Shown in pieces: positions 6,943 to 17,436 of a DNA stretch of 64,000 nucleotides. Each line of letters begins with the position of its first letter. Position 1 is the stretch's first letter. The stretch is taken from NCBI GenBank assembly GCA_910575605.1, contig CAJTEW010000009.1, positions 1-64,000 on the forward strand. Direction: 5' to 3'. The stretch is from Lachnospiraceae bacterium (GTDB taxonomy: Bacteria; Bacillota; Clostridia; Lachnospirales; Lachnospiraceae). Under the pieces are notes generated by a model that saw only the letters and a list, made by a program, of their open reading frames with translations, was not told the origin of the DNA and did not search any database. The translations under genes were made by a program, and so were the position numbers.

Positions 6943-8928
6943 ATGCCAGAGTTCAAATTACAAGCCCCCTACAAGCCCACAGGCGACCAGCCTCAGGCCA
7001 TCGCCGAGCTGGTCAAAGGCTTCAAGGAGGGCAATCAATTCCAGACTTTACTAGGGGTTACGGGTTCCGGCAAGACATTTACGATGGCGAATGTCATTCA
7101 GGAATTGCAGAAGCCGACGCTGGTAATCGCCCATAACAAAACGCTTGCGGCGCAGCTCTACGGAGAATTCAAGGAGATGTTCCCTGAGAATGCAGTGGAG
7201 TATTTTGTGTCCTACTACGACTACTACCAGCCAGAAGCTTATGTCCCCTCTTCGGATACCTATATCGCTAAGGACTCATCCATCAATGATGAGATAGATA
7301 AGCTCCGCCATTCTGCAACAGCTGCCTTATCTGAACGCCGGGATGTTATTATCATCGCTAGTGTATCGTGCATCTACGGACTGGGTTCTCCGATTGATTA
7401 TCAGGAGATGGTAATTTCCCTGCGTCCAGGGATGATAAAGGACAGGGATGACGTCGTGCGTAAGCTGATTGAAATACAATATGACAGAAATGAGATGGAT
7501 TTCAAACGTGGAACCTTCCGCGTACACGGAGATGTGTTAGAAGTAATTCCAGCGGTTCAGGAGGGACTTGCATATCGCATTGAATTTTTTGGAGATGAAG
7601 TGGAAAGAATTACGGAAGTGGACGTGCTGACAGGAGAGATTAAAGCGGATTTGAATCATATAGCGATCTTTCCGGCATCCCATTATGTTGTTTCAAAGGA
7701 AAGTATGGATAGAGCAGTCCGTGCGATTGAGGAAGAGCTGGAGGTACAGATTCGCTATTTTAAAGGGGAAGGAAAGCTTTTAGAGGCACAGAGGATTTCC
7801 GAGAGAACAAATTTTGATATAGAGATGATGCGGGAGACCGGGTTCTGTTCGGGAATTGAGAACTATTCCAGACATCTGACAGGACTTGCACCGGGTCAGC
7901 CACCCCATACGCTGATTGATTATTTTCCGGATGACTTTATTCTTATGATTGACGAGTCTCACAAGACAGTTCCGCAGGTAGGGGGAATGTACCACGGTGA
8001 CCAGTCTAGAAAGCGGACGCTGGTGGAGTATGGGTTCCGCCTTCCTTCAGCACTTGATAACCGTCCTTTAAGTTTTGACGAGTTTGAAAGCAAGATAGAT
8101 CAGGTGCTTTTCGTTTCTGCCACACCGGGACAGTATGAGGCGGAGCATGAGCTTTTAAGGGCAGAGCAGGTTATCCGCCCTACAGGGCTTCTTGACCCGG
8201 AGGTGGTGGTCCGTCCAGTGGAAGGACAGATCGACGATTTGGTGGGAGAGGTAAATAAAGAAACGGCGAAAAAGAATAAAGTGTTGATTACAACGCTCAC
8301 AAAACGTATGGCAGAGGATTTGACGGACTATATGCGTGAGCTCGGTATCCGGGTACGATATCTTCATTCGGATATTGATACGCTGGAGAGAACAGAGATT
8401 GTACGGGATATGCGGCTGGATGTTTTTGATGTACTTGTGGGGATCAATCTTTTACGGGAGGGATTAGATATTCCTGAAATCACTCTTGTGGCGATTCTGG
8501 ACGCAGATAAGGAGGGCTTCCTTCGTTCCGAGACATCGCTGATTCAGACTATTGGGCGTGCGGCGAGAAATGCAGAGGGGCATGTGATTATGTATGCGGA
8601 TACAATTACAGATTCCATGCGTGCGGCTCTTGATGAGACAAAGCGGCGCCGTGACGTTCAGATGAGGTATAACGAGGAGAATGGGATTACGCCGACGACG
8701 ATTCAGAAGGGCGTGCGTGACCTGATAAGTATTTCACGAAAGGTTGAGGCAGAAGAGATCCGTATGGAGAAGGATCCGGAATCTATGAGCGTGGATGAGC
8801 TTAAAAAACTTGTGGGCGAGATAACAAAACAGATGAAAAAAGCGGCGGCAGAACTTAACTTTGAGGCAGCAGCAGAGCTTCGTGATAAACTAGTTGAGCT
8901 GAAAAAAATATTACAGGAGAATGAGTAA
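6943..8928 (+). CDS. uvrB: UvrABC system protein B
   Basis: Full-length 661-residue UvrB, the damage-verifying helicase-like subunit of nucleotide excision repair. It has Walker A GVTGSGKT at 38-45, the beta-hairpin region [18 protein letters not shown] at about 91-108, helicase motifs including DESH (LMIDESHK), and a C-terminal UVR motif ([13 protein letters not shown]) that contacts UvrC. ATG 6943 follows GGAGG with good spacing. The first hundred or so codons favour C- and G-ending triplets (gcc atc gcc gag ctg gtc) more than the rest, which fits a mosaic gene whose 5' end was replaced. Two truncated alleles lie upstream in the same orientation. It overlaps uvrA by a few bases. Confidence 0.98.
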   Translation: MPEFKLQAPYKPTGDQPQAIAELVKGFKEGNQFQTLLGVTGSGKTFTMANVIQELQKPTLVIAHNKTLAAQLYGEFKEMFPENAVEYFVSYYDYYQPEAYVPSSDTYIAKDSSINDEIDKLRHSATAALSERRDVIIIASVSCIYGLGSPIDYQEMVISLRPGMIKDRDDVVRKLIEIQYDRNEMDFKRGTFRVHGDVLEVIPAVQEGLAYRIEFFGDEVERITEVDVLTGEIKADLNHIAIFPASHYVVSKESMDRAVRAIEEELEVQIRYFKGEGKLLEAQRISERTNFDIEMMRETGFCSGIENYSRHLTGLAPGQPPHTLIDYFPDDFILMIDESHKTVPQVGGMYHGDQSRKRTLVEYGFRLPSALDNRPLSFDEFESKIDQVLFVSATPGQYEAEHELLRAEQVIRPTGLLDPEVVVRPVEGQIDDLVGEVNKETAKKNKVLITTLTKRMAEDLTDYMRELGIRVRYLHSDIDTLERTEIVRDMRLDVFDVLVGINLLREGLDIPEITLVAILDADKEGFLRSETSLIQTIGRAARNAEGHVIMYADTITDSMRAALDETKRRRDVQMRYNEENGITPTTIQKGVRDLISISRKVEAEEIRMEKDPESMSVDELKKLVGEITKQMKKAAAELNFEAAAELRDKLVELKKILQENE

Positions 8929-11776
8929 TACGATGGCAGAGAAAAAGGGAAACAGACAATTTATTAAAATACGAGGAGCAAATGAGCATAACCTGAAAAA
9001 TATAGATTTAGATATACCGAGGAATGAGCTGGTCGTTCTTACTGGCATCAGCGGTTCCGGAAAATCCTCACTTGCGTTTGATACAATTTATGCGGAGGGG
9101 CAGAGAAGGTATATGGAATCTCTTTCCTCCTATGCAAGACAGTTTCTGGGACAGATGGAAAAACCGGATGTAGAAAGTATTGAAGGGTTGTCACCGGCAA
9201 TTTCTATCGACCAAAAGTCCACAAACCGGAATCCCCGTTCAACAGTAGGTACAGTGACAGAGATTTATGACTATTTCCGCCTTCTGTATGCGAGAATTGG
9301 AATTCCCCACTGTCCGAACTGTGGGAAAGAGATTAAGAAGCAGACGGTAGACCAGATGGTAGACCAGATTATGGAGCTTCCGGATAGAACAAAGATTCAG
9401 CTTTTAGCCCCGGTTGTGCGTGGAAGAAAAGGACGTCATGAAAAGCTTTTAGAGCGGGCCAAAAAAAGCGGATATGTCCGCGTGCGGATTGATGGGAATC
9501 TTTATGAATTGTCGGAGGATATTACTTTAGATAAGAATATCAAGCATAATATTGAAGTTATTGTTGATCGCCTTGTGGTGAAAGAAGGCATTGAAAAACG
9601 TCTTACAGATTCTATAGAAAACGTACTGCACCTCGCGGAAGGACTTATGGTTGTAGATGTCATTGACGGAGAGCCCATGAATTTCAGCCAGAGCTTCTCA
9701 TGTCCGGACTGTGGAATCAGCATTGACGAGATTGAGCCCAGAAGCTTTTCCTTTAATAATCCCTTTGGTGCCTGTCCAGAGTGCTTTGGACTAGGATATA
9801 AGATGGAGTTTGACGAGGAGCTTATGATTCCGGATAAAAATTTAAGCATTCAGGAAGGTGCGATTGCGGTGATGGGATGGCAGTCCTGTAACGATAAAAA
9901 GAGTTTTACGTATGCAATTCTGGATGCTCTCAGTAAGGAATATAAGTTTTCACTGGACACGCCGTTTAAGGATTACCCAAAGAAAGTTCATGATGTGCTT
10001 CTCTATGGAACTAACGGAAAAAATATCAAAGTATATTACCGGGGACAGCGCGGGGAAGGAACCTATGACGTTGAATTTGAAGGGCTGATTAAAAATGTGG
10101 AGCGTCGTTACAGGGAAACCTCTTCTGATACAATGAAAGCAGAGTATGAGGAGTTTATGCATATTACGCCCTGCAGCAAGTGTAAGGGCCAGAGATTGAA
10201 ACCAGAGGCTCTGGCTGTGACAGTAGGCGGTAGGAATATTGCAGATGTGACGGCGTTGTCCATTGAACAGCTTCAGATATTTATGCAGAATTTAGAGCTT
10301 GGGAAACAGCAGATTCTTATAGGTGGCCAGATTTTGAAGGAGATTCAGGCAAGAATCAAATTTCTTATGGATGTAGGGCTTGATTATCTTACGCTGGCAC
10401 GTGCCACAGGCTCCCTTTCTGGCGGAGAGGCACAGAGAATCCGTCTGGCGACTCAGATTGGCTCCGGCCTTGTGGGTGTGGCATATATTCTGGACGAGCC
10501 AAGTATCGGACTGCATCAGAGGGATAATGATAAGCTTTTAGGTACACTTAAGCATCTGCGGGATTTGGGGAATTCCGTTATTGTAGTTGAGCATGATGAG
10601 GATACAATGAGAGCCGCGGACTATATTGTAGATATTGGACCGGGAGCCGGAGAACATGGAGGCGAGGTGATTGCGGCAGGGACGGCCAGGGAGATTATGA
10701 AGAATAAAAAGTCCCTTACAGGTGCGTATCTAAATGGAAGTATCCGCATACCTGTTCCAGAAAAACGCGGGGAGCCTACAGGATGGCTGACAATTACAGG
10801 AGCAAGAGAAAATAATCTGAAAAATGTAGATGTGAAGATACCTCTTGGAATTATGACCTGTATTACAGGTGTTTCGGGGTCGGGAAAAAGCTCTTTGATT
10901 AATGAAATTTTGTACAAGCGTCTTGCAAAAGAGCTTAACAGAGCACGAACAATTCCAGGAAAGCATAAGGATATTAAGGGAACGGAAAATCTGGATAAGG
11001 TAATTAATATTGATCAGTCGCCAATTGGCCGAACTCCGCGTTCTAATCCAGCTACCTATACCGGTGTATTTGACTTGATACGAGATTTGTTTGCATCAAC
11101 TGCAGACGCTAAAGCAAAAGGATATAAAAAAGGAAGATTCAGCTTCAACGTAAAAGGCGGACGCTGCGAGGCATGCGCGGGGGACGGTATTTTAAAGATA
11201 GAGATGCATTTTCTGCCAGATGTGTATGTTCCTTGTGAAGTATGTCATGGAAAACGGTATAATCGGGAGACTTTGGAGGTAAAATATAAAGGTAAAAGTA
11301 TTTATGATGTGCTAAATATGACTGTGGAAGAGGCGCTGCATTTCTTTGAGAATATTCCGAGTATTAAAAGGAAGATGGAAACATTGTACGATGTAGGGCT
11401 TTCCTATATCCGTCTGGGGCAGCCATCTACTCAGCTTTCTGGAGGAGAGGCACAGAGAATCAAACTGGCGTCGGAATTAAGCCGCAGAAGCACAGGTAAG
11501 ACAATATATATTCTGGATGAACCTACCACAGGTCTACACTTTGCAGATGTGCATAAATTGACGGAAATTCTGCATCGTCTGGCAGCAGACGGCAATACTG
11601 TTGTCGTAATTGAGCATAATCTGGATGTGATAAAAACAGCAGATTATATCATTGACATGGGACCGGAAGGCGGAGATAAAGGCGGAACTGTTATCGCCCG
11701 GGGAACACCGGAAGAGGTTGCAGATAATCCGGTTTCTTATACGGGAAAATACATCCATCCCATGCTTGACAGATAG
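8921..11776 (+). CDS. uvrA: UvrABC system protein A
   Basis: 951 residues, typical for UvrA, the damage-sensing ABC ATPase of nucleotide excision repair that loads UvrB. Two ATPase halves are visible: Walker [10 protein letters not shown] near 42-50 and GVSGSGKSS in the second half, signatures [13 protein letters not shown] and [13 protein letters not shown], and Walker [11 protein letters not shown] and [10 protein letters not shown]. Zinc modules with paired CxxC motifs are present (CPDC...CPEC and CEAC...CEVC). ATG 8921 overlaps the uvrB stop, but its SD (AGGAG 8915-8919) is only one base away; ATG 8933 is an equally plausible start. Translationally coupled to uvrB and presumably under the same SOS control. 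Confidence 0.97.
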   Translation: MSNTMAEKKGNRQFIKIRGANEHNLKNIDLDIPRNELVVLTGISGSGKSSLAFDTIYAEGQRRYMESLSSYARQFLGQMEKPDVESIEGLSPAISIDQKSTNRNPRSTVGTVTEIYDYFRLLYARIGIPHCPNCGKEIKKQTVDQMVDQIMELPDRTKIQLLAPVVRGRKGRHEKLLERAKKSGYVRVRIDGNLYELSEDITLDKNIKHNIEVIVDRLVVKEGIEKRLTDSIENVLHLAEGLMVVDVIDGEPMNFSQSFSCPDCGISIDEIEPRSFSFNNPFGACPECFGLGYKMEFDEELMIPDKNLSIQEGAIAVMGWQSCNDKKSFTYAILDALSKEYKFSLDTPFKDYPKKVHDVLLYGTNGKNIKVYYRGQRGEGTYDVEFEGLIKNVERRYRETSSDTMKAEYEEFMHITPCSKCKGQRLKPEALAVTVGGRNIADVTALSIEQLQIFMQNLELGKQQILIGGQILKEIQARIKFLMDVGLDYLTLARATGSLSGGEAQRIRLATQIGSGLVGVAYILDEPSIGLHQRDNDKLLGTLKHLRDLGNSVIVVEHDEDTMRAADYIVDIGPGAGEHGGEVIAAGTAREIMKNKKSLTGAYLNGSIRIPVPEKRGEPTGWLTITGARENNLKNVDVKIPLGIMTCITGVSGSGKSSLINEILYKRLAKELNRARTIPGKHKDIKGTENLDKVINIDQSPIGRTPRSNPATYTGVFDLIRDLFASTADAKAKGYKKGRFSFNVKGGRCEACAGDGILKIEMHFLPDVYVPCEVCHGKRYNRETLEVKYKGKSIYDVLNMTVEEALHFFENIPSIKRKMETLYDVGLSYIRLGQPSTQLSGGEAQRIKLASELSRRSTGKTIYILDEPTTGLHFADVHKLTEILHRLAADGNTVVVIEHNLDVIKTADYIIDMGPEGGDKGGTVIARGTPEEVADNPVSYTGKYIHPMLDR

Positions 11777-11831
11777 CTTTGTTTTTCGACAGAGGGTCAT
11801 CCGTATTCACAAATAATTAAGGAAAAAGGGG

Positions 11832-11860
11832 TTTCCAATTGTCCTTGATTTGATTATAAT
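11832..11860 (+). promoter_or_regulatory. mreB promoter
   Basis: TTTCCA at 11832-11837 and TATAAT at 11855-11860, 17 bases apart, in the 156-base gap between uvrA and mreB. This marks mreB as starting its own transcript. Confidence 0.5.
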
Positions 11861-11932
11861 GATACTTGCATTAATCTAAGAAACGAAGGATAACGATATA
11901 AGATAGATGGTATAACGAAAGGGGTTTCGTAA

Positions 11933-12922
11933 ATGGCAGTAGATATAGGGATTGACCTGGGAACAGCCAGTGTCCTTGTGTATGTCAAGGGGAAAGGTGT
12001 AATCTTGAAAGAGCCTTCCGTAGTTGCATTTGACAGGGACAGCAATGAAGTGAAGGCAATCGGGGAGGAAGCACGCCTGATGCTCGGCAGGACGCCGGGG
12101 AATATTGTGGCTATCCGTCCCTTAAGGCAGGGTGTTATTTCTGATTATACAGTTACAGAAAAGATGATAAAATATTTTGTGCAGAAGGCACTGGGAAAAC
12201 GAACCTTTAAGAAACCGAGAATCAGTATCTGTGTGCCAAGCGGCGTTACAGAGGTGGAGAGGAAGGCAGTGGAGGAGGCTACCTATGCGGCAGGAGCTAG
12301 AGAGGTAAAGCTGATTGAAGAACCGGTGGCAGCAGCAATTGGCGCAGGAATTGATATTTCCAGGCCATGCGGGAATATGATTGTAGATATTGGCGGCGGT
12401 ACATCTGACATTGCAGTCATCTCCCTTGGAGGGACGGTGGTGAATACGTCCATTAAGCTTGCAGGAGATGATTTTGATGAGGCTATTGTACGTTATATGA
12501 GAAAGAAGCATAACCTGCTTATTGGGGAGCGGACGGCTGAAGATATTAAAATCAAGATTGGTACGACCTATCCCCTGATTGAGAATGAAGTAATGGAGGT
12601 CCGGGGCAGGAACCTTGTGACTGGACTTCCAAAGACCGTTACAGTTACATCTTCGGAAACAGAGGAAGCATTAAGGGAGACTACAGGCCAGATTGTGGAG
12701 GCAGTAATAAGTGTTCTGGAGCGGACCCCTCCGGAGCTTTCAGCAGATATTTTGGACAGGGGAATTGTACTCACAGGCGGCGGAGCTATGTTAAGAGGCC
12801 TGGAGGAGATGATAGAGGAAAGAACAGGTATCAACACAATGACTGCAGAGGAGCCGATGCAGGTTGTAGCAATCGGAACCGGTCAGTTTGTAGAACTGAT
12901 GAGCGGCCGGAAAGATATTTAA
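11933..12922 (+). CDS. mreB: rod-shape-determining protein MreB/Mbl
   Basis: 329 residues of the bacterial actin fold. The phosphate loops IDLGTAS at about 6-12 and VDIGGGTSDIAVISLGG near 150-166, and the adenosine motif GIVLTGGGAMLRG near 285-297, are all clear. It would polymerise on the membrane and guide cell-wall elongation. ATG 11933 follows AAAGGGG. No mreC or mreD follows; instead recD2 begins 5 bases after the stop, so this is a stand-alone MreB/Mbl paralogue as is common in Clostridia. The second residue after DLGTA is Ser where many MreB have Asn. Confidence 0.93.
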   Translation: MAVDIGIDLGTASVLVYVKGKGVILKEPSVVAFDRDSNEVKAIGEEARLMLGRTPGNIVAIRPLRQGVISDYTVTEKMIKYFVQKALGKRTFKKPRISICVPSGVTEVERKAVEEATYAAGAREVKLIEEPVAAAIGAGIDISRPCGNMIVDIGGGTSDIAVISLGGTVVNTSIKLAGDDFDEAIVRYMRKKHNLLIGERTAEDIKIKIGTTYPLIENEVMEVRGRNLVTGLPKTVTVTSSETEEALRETTGQIVEAVISVLERTPPELSADILDRGIVLTGGGAMLRGLEEMIEERTGINTMTAEEPMQVVAIGTGQFVELMSGRKDI

Positions 12923-12927
12923 AATTG

Positions 12928-15138
12928 ATGGAAAAGATAAAGGGATATGTAGAGCACATTGTGTATCGTAATGATGATAATGGATATACAGTATTTAATT
13001 TAAATAATGATGATGGTGACCTTACCTGTGTAGGAAAGTTTCATTATATTGAAGAAGGCTCACTTATGGAGCTGACAGGAGAATATACAGTTCATAAATT
13101 ATATGGGACACAGCTTCAGGTAGAAACTTCCCGGATCTGCGAACCGGAGGACCTGGTATCTATTGAGAGATACCTTGGCTCAGGTGCAGTAAAAGGAGTC
13201 GGGGCCTCCCTTGCAGGGAAGATTGTAAAGAAGTTTAAAGAAGATACTTTTCGAATTATTGAAGAGGAGCCTGAACGACTTGCAGAAATAAAAGGAATCA
13301 GTGAGCGTAAGGCGAGAGAGATTGCCGTCCAGGTAGAAGAAAAGAGAGAGATGCGTAAGGTTATGATATTTCTGCAGAAATACGGGATATCTACAACTCT
13401 TGCAGCGAAGATATATGAGCGTTATGGACAGAGTGTTTACCGAGTGATAGAGGAGAATCCTTACCAGATGGCAGATCATGTTCCAGGAGTGGGATTTCGG
13501 ACCGCTGATGAGATTGCGGCGAAAGTTGGAATTCATACAGATTCTGACTACCGCATACGCAGCGGCATTTTCTATACCCTGCTGCAAAGTGTGGGAGAAG
13601 GCCATATTTACCTGTCCCAGGAGGCACTTCTTTATCGCGCTTTAAGACTTCTGGAGGTGGAGATTGCCCATATTGAAGGATATTTAATGGACTTGTCCAT
13701 GGAAAAAAAGATTATATTGAAAAAGACAGAAAACGGAACAAGGGTATATGTGTCAAGATACTATTATATGGAGCTAAATGTGGCAAGGATGTTACATGAT
13801 CTGAATGTAGATTTTGATATGTCAGATACTGCACTTACGCACCGCCTTCATGCAATAGAGGAAAATACGGGACTTTTTCTAGATGAGATGCAGAGAAAGG
13901 CAGTTCTTGAAAGTATTTGTCATGGAGTAACAGTACTGACAGGAGGTCCGGGAACAGGCAAGACAACAACAATCAATGCAATGATTCATTTCTTTGAGAG
14001 CGAAGGGATGGAGCTTTTGCTGGCAGCGCCTACGGGAAGGGCCGCAAAACGCATGACAGAAGCTACAGGGTATGAAGCCCAGACAATTCACCGTCTACTA
14101 GAGGTAAACGGAAACCCGGAGGAGGGAGGAAATACTGGATTTGGCAGAAATGCAGAAAATCCTCTTGAAACAGATGCTATTATTATTGATGAAATGTCTA
14201 TGGTAGACCTCCCGCTTATTTATGCCCTTGCGGATGCTATTATGCCGGGAACAAGGCTGATACTTGTGGGAGACAGTAATCAGCTTCCAAGTGTAGGGCC
14301 TGGAAGTGTGTTGAAGGATATTATTGGTTCGGGCTGCTTTTCTGTTGTAAAGCTGACGAAAATTTTTCGGCAGGCAGGAGAGAGTGATATTGTCGTTAAT
14401 GCCCATAAGATTAACCGGGGGGAGAGGGTTATTCTGGATAATAAAAGCAGAGATTTCTTTTTCCTTAAAAGGCAGGATGCGAATGTTATTATCAGTGTTA
14501 TACTTACGCTGATTCAGAAAAAGCTGCCAAAGTATGTAAATGCAGGAATCCATGATATTCAGGTGCTGACCCCCATGAGGAAAGGGCTTCTTGGTGTTGA
14601 ACGGCTGAACAAGATTCTTCAGGAATATTTAAATCCGCCGGATAAAAGCAAAAACGAAAGAGAGTATGGGGAACGTATTTTTCGTGAAGGCGATAAGGTT
14701 ATGCAGATAAAAAATAATTATCAGCTGGAGTGGGAAGTAAAGACGAAGTATGGCATGACGGTAGATAAGGGACTTGGTATATTCAATGGGGATATGGGTG
14801 TGATTAGAAGTGTTAATACTTACGAGGAGACTGTAACAGTGGAGTATGACGAGCACCGGCTTGTAGAATATCCATATGCGCTTTTGGAGGAACTGGAGTT
14901 AGCATATGCTATTACAGTACATAAATCCCAGGGAAGTGAGTACCCGGCAGTTGTGATTCCTCTTCTTCAGGGACCGCGGCAGCTATATTATAGGAACCTT
15001 CTTTATACAGCTGTTACAAGGGCAAAATCCTGTGTGACACTGGTGGGAAGTGATATTGTTTTTCAGGAAATGATTCAGAATACGAGAGAACAAGAAAGAA
15101 ATACAAGTCTGGCAGAGCGGATTCGTGAATTTATATGA
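12928..15138 (+). CDS. recD2: RecD2-type SF1B DNA helicase
   Basis: 736 residues, the length of the RecD2/TraA-like helicases that work without RecBC. An N-terminal OB-type domain (VEHIVYRNDDNGYTVF) is followed by helix-hairpin-helix repeats (GSGAVKGVGASLAGKIV, IKGISERKAREI), Walker A GGPGTGKTTT near residue 339, Walker B IIIDEMSMVDLPL, and C-terminal SF1 motifs TVHKSQGSEYP and YTAVTRAKS. A TTG at 12925 precedes the ATG; ATG 12928 is preferred. It follows mreB by 5 bases and overlaps comF by 4, so it is probably co-transcribed with both. Confidence 0.95.
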   Translation: MEKIKGYVEHIVYRNDDNGYTVFNLNNDDGDLTCVGKFHYIEEGSLMELTGEYTVHKLYGTQLQVETSRICEPEDLVSIERYLGSGAVKGVGASLAGKIVKKFKEDTFRIIEEEPERLAEIKGISERKAREIAVQVEEKREMRKVMIFLQKYGISTTLAAKIYERYGQSVYRVIEENPYQMADHVPGVGFRTADEIAAKVGIHTDSDYRIRSGIFYTLLQSVGEGHIYLSQEALLYRALRLLEVEIAHIEGYLMDLSMEKKIILKKTENGTRVYVSRYYYMELNVARMLHDLNVDFDMSDTALTHRLHAIEENTGLFLDEMQRKAVLESICHGVTVLTGGPGTGKTTTINAMIHFFESEGMELLLAAPTGRAAKRMTEATGYEAQTIHRLLEVNGNPEEGGNTGFGRNAENPLETDAIIIDEMSMVDLPLIYALADAIMPGTRLILVGDSNQLPSVGPGSVLKDIIGSGCFSVVKLTKIFRQAGESDIVVNAHKINRGERVILDNKSRDFFFLKRQDANVIISVILTLIQKKLPKYVNAGIHDIQVLTPMRKGLLGVERLNKILQEYLNPPDKSKNEREYGERIFREGDKVMQIKNNYQLEWEVKTKYGMTVDKGLGIFNGDMGVIRSVNTYEETVTVEYDEHRLVEYPYALLEELELAYAITVHKSQGSEYPAVVIPLLQGPRQLYYRNLLYTAVTRAKSCVTLVGSDIVFQEMIQNTREQERNTSLAERIREFI

Positions 15139-15839
15139 AAACAAAAATACAGGAACTCTTATGGCCGGTTACCTGCCCCTTTTGTGGAAAAATAAATCAG
15201 AACGGGGTGTGTTTGTCGTGTACAAAAAAAGTAGAAGCACTTCTTATACGAGGGCCCAGATGTCTAAAATGTGGCAAACCTGTGAGGTACAAAGAGCAGG
15301 AATACTGCTATGACTGTACCCATATCTGGCATCATTATGACAGAGGCATAAGCCTGTGGGTTCATAGGGAGCCGGTCAGTATGTCCATTTATCGGTTTAA
15401 GTATCATAATCAGCGGTTTTACGCTGGATTTTATGCCTCCAAAATAGTGCAGGAACATGGTGTGCTCATTCGAAAGTGGAATCCTCAGGTGATTGTCCCC
15501 GTTCCTCTTTATCCGAAACGTAGACGAAAAAGAGGATATAATCAGGCGGAGATTCTTGCTGTGGAGATAGGACGTATACTGGGAATTACTGTTGCAAAAA
15601 AAATGGTAGAAAGAGTACAGAATACAAGACCACAGAAAATGCTGGACAATAGAAAAAGGAAACAGAATCTAGAACGGGCATTTGTTGTCAGGACTGCATC
15701 CTTAAAATTAAAAAGTGTGCTTGTAATAGATGATATTTATACAACAGGAGCTACGATAGACGCAGTAGCCCGTGTGCTGAAGGATGTAGGAGTCCAAAAA
15801 GTTTATTTTTTGACTATAAGTATTGGACAAGGATACTGA
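15135..15839 (+). CDS. comF: ComF family phosphoribosyltransferase-like protein
   Basis: 234 residues. Four CxxC pairs near the N-terminus (CPFC, CLSC, CLKC, CYDC) form the zinc part of ComF. A PRTase fold follows, with VPVPLYPKRRRKRGYNQ and the pyrophosphate-binding loop VLVIDDIYTTGATIDA near 192-207. ComF proteins are needed for transformation in Bacillus and probably act as helicase partners; their chemistry is not settled. The overlap with recD2 (ATGA junction) is noteworthy, as both concern single-stranded DNA handling. Confidence 0.9.
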   Translation: MKTKIQELLWPVTCPFCGKINQNGVCLSCTKKVEALLIRGPRCLKCGKPVRYKEQEYCYDCTHIWHHYDRGISLWVHREPVSMSIYRFKYHNQRFYAGFYASKIVQEHGVLIRKWNPQVIVPVPLYPKRRRKRGYNQAEILAVEIGRILGITVAKKMVERVQNTRPQKMLDNRKRKQNLERAFVVRTASLKLKSVLVIDDIYTTGATIDAVARVLKDVGVQKVYFLTISIGQGY

Positions 15840-15896
15840 TATTTGCTATACTAAAAATGATGTTTAGACGTAGGAATATGCACTTAGAGGTGAGTT

Positions 15897-16292
15897 ATGT
15901 TAGATGAACGGAAGGTAAGGCTGATGACAAGCCTTGCGATGTACGAACAGGGACAGGGAAAAGAGGATTTCAAGGTCAGCGAGTATTATCGGAAGGATTA
16001 TACGGGTATGCATATCTTATTTTCTATTTTTTGGACAACCGTTGGATATGCATGTATTGCGGGACTTGTGGTGTTGGCAGGACTGAAATATTTTATGGAG
16101 AATATGTCTGTAAAGCTTTTTGTTACAATTGGAATTGCTGCAGTTGTCGGATACCTGGCAGTTGTTATTATATATGCGGTTATAACAAGCCATATATATA
16201 ATAAGAAGCATAAAGATGCAAGACAGAGGGTGAAGAGATATAATCATAATTTGACAAAATTACTGAAGATGTATGAAAAGGAGAATAAGTAA
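15897..16292 (+). CDS. small membrane protein, function unknown
   Basis: 131 residues with two strongly hydrophobic helices (about 40-62 and 74-96) between a charged N-terminus (DERKVRLMTSLAMYEQGQGKEDFKVSEYY) and a basic C-terminal helix (KKHKDARQRVKRYNHNLTKLL). The topology predicts both ends in the cytoplasm. AGAGGTGA lies 5 bases before ATG 15897. Its stop directly abuts the start of the next membrane protein, so the two are surely co-translated. I do not recognise a family with a known function; the layout before cdaA is typical of Lachnospiraceae genomes. Confidence 0.7.
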   Translation: MLDERKVRLMTSLAMYEQGQGKEDFKVSEYYRKDYTGMHILFSIFWTTVGYACIAGLVVLAGLKYFMENMSVKLFVTIGIAAVVGYLAVVIIYAVITSHIYNKKHKDARQRVKRYNHNLTKLLKMYEKENK

Positions 16293-17381
16293 ATGGATAG
16301 TTTATTCGTACTTAGAGAAAGATTTCAGGAGCTGTACGCTAGAAATTCTAAAATTATAGATAAAGCAGTCCAGTTTGTTGTTGCGCTGACCGCATTTTAT
16401 TTGATCAATAAAAATGTAGGGTTTATGAAGCTTGCTTCAAGTCCGGCAGTGATTCTTGCCTTGGCAGTTATCTGTACATTTTTTCCCATGCTCATGACAA
16501 TTATTGCTGCAAGTGTGTTGATATTGGCACACATGTATGCAGTGTCTTTGGCAGCATTAGGTGTAACGGCAGTGATTTTTTTGATTATGTATATCTTCTA
16601 TTTCAGGATTACTCCTAAGATGGCACTGGTTGTTCTTCTTACACCTATGGCGTTTGCCTTTAAAATTCCTTGTGTAATACCTATCGCATATGCACTTATT
16701 TCTGCTCCGTCAGCAATTGTTGCCGTTGGATGTGGTGCGATTGTATATTATATGATGGAATATGTAAAGAAAGCAGCAGCCGGAATGAAGGGCTCTGATG
16801 CTGCAGGACTTATGGGACAGGTATCGGCATATGCAAAAACAGTGTTTCAGAATAAAGAAATGTGGGTTGCGATTGCCGCATGTATTATTTGTTTCTTGGT
16901 TGTGTATACTGTGCGCAGACAGTCTGTAAATCATGCCTGGAAAATAGCAGTTATAGCCGGAGCGGTTGTAAATATTATTATTATTACTGCTGGAGATATG
17001 TATTTTGGACTCAACAGCCAATTTGGTTCATTGATTATCGGAGGAGCAGCAGGAATTGTAGTAGGCCTGATTATGGAATTGTTTCTTTTTTCTGTTGATT
17101 ATTCTAGAAGTGAACGTTTTGAATATGAAGATGATGAATATCATTATTATGTGAAAGCGGTGCCGAAATTATCGGTATCAACTCCAGAAAAAACAGTAAA
17201 GCGTATTAATGGACATAGAGAGACTGAGATTATTGATGCAGCAGAGGTAAGGAAAAGGAGCAGGAAGCAGGGGAGAAATCCCCAGATAAAGGAAGGTGCA
17301 CCATCCAGAAGCCACGATATGGACGAAGTGGAGAAAATGCTCTTGACCCAGAGCCTGAAACAGGATTTAAATCTTAAGTAA
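16293..17381 (+). CDS. polytopic membrane protein with cytoplasmic tail, function unknown
   Basis: 362 residues. About eight hydrophobic segments occupy residues 25-270, including paired glycine- and alanine-rich helices, followed by a polar C-terminal tail of about 90 residues with acidic (YEDDEYHYY) and basic (KRSRKQGRN) patches. The ATG follows the previous stop with no gap. It lies 55 bases upstream of cdaA in the same direction, so a role connected to cell-envelope or c-di-AMP status is possible, but this is only guilt by association. Confidence 0.7.
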   Translation: MDSLFVLRERFQELYARNSKIIDKAVQFVVALTAFYLINKNVGFMKLASSPAVILALAVICTFFPMLMTIIAASVLILAHMYAVSLAALGVTAVIFLIMYIFYFRITPKMALVVLLTPMAFAFKIPCVIPIAYALISAPSAIVAVGCGAIVYYMMEYVKKAAAGMKGSDAAGLMGQVSAYAKTVFQNKEMWVAIAACIICFLVVYTVRRQSVNHAWKIAVIAGAVVNIIIITAGDMYFGLNSQFGSLIIGGAAGIVVGLIMELFLFSVDYSRSERFEYEDDEYHYYVKAVPKLSVSTPEKTVKRINGHRETEIIDAAEVRKRSRKQGRNPQIKEGAPSRSHDMDEVEKMLLTQSLKQDLNLK

Positions 17382-17436
17382 CAGCCAGATAATGACGAAG
17401 ATATAATATAGAAGCTGAGAAAAGGAGGTGACCAAG

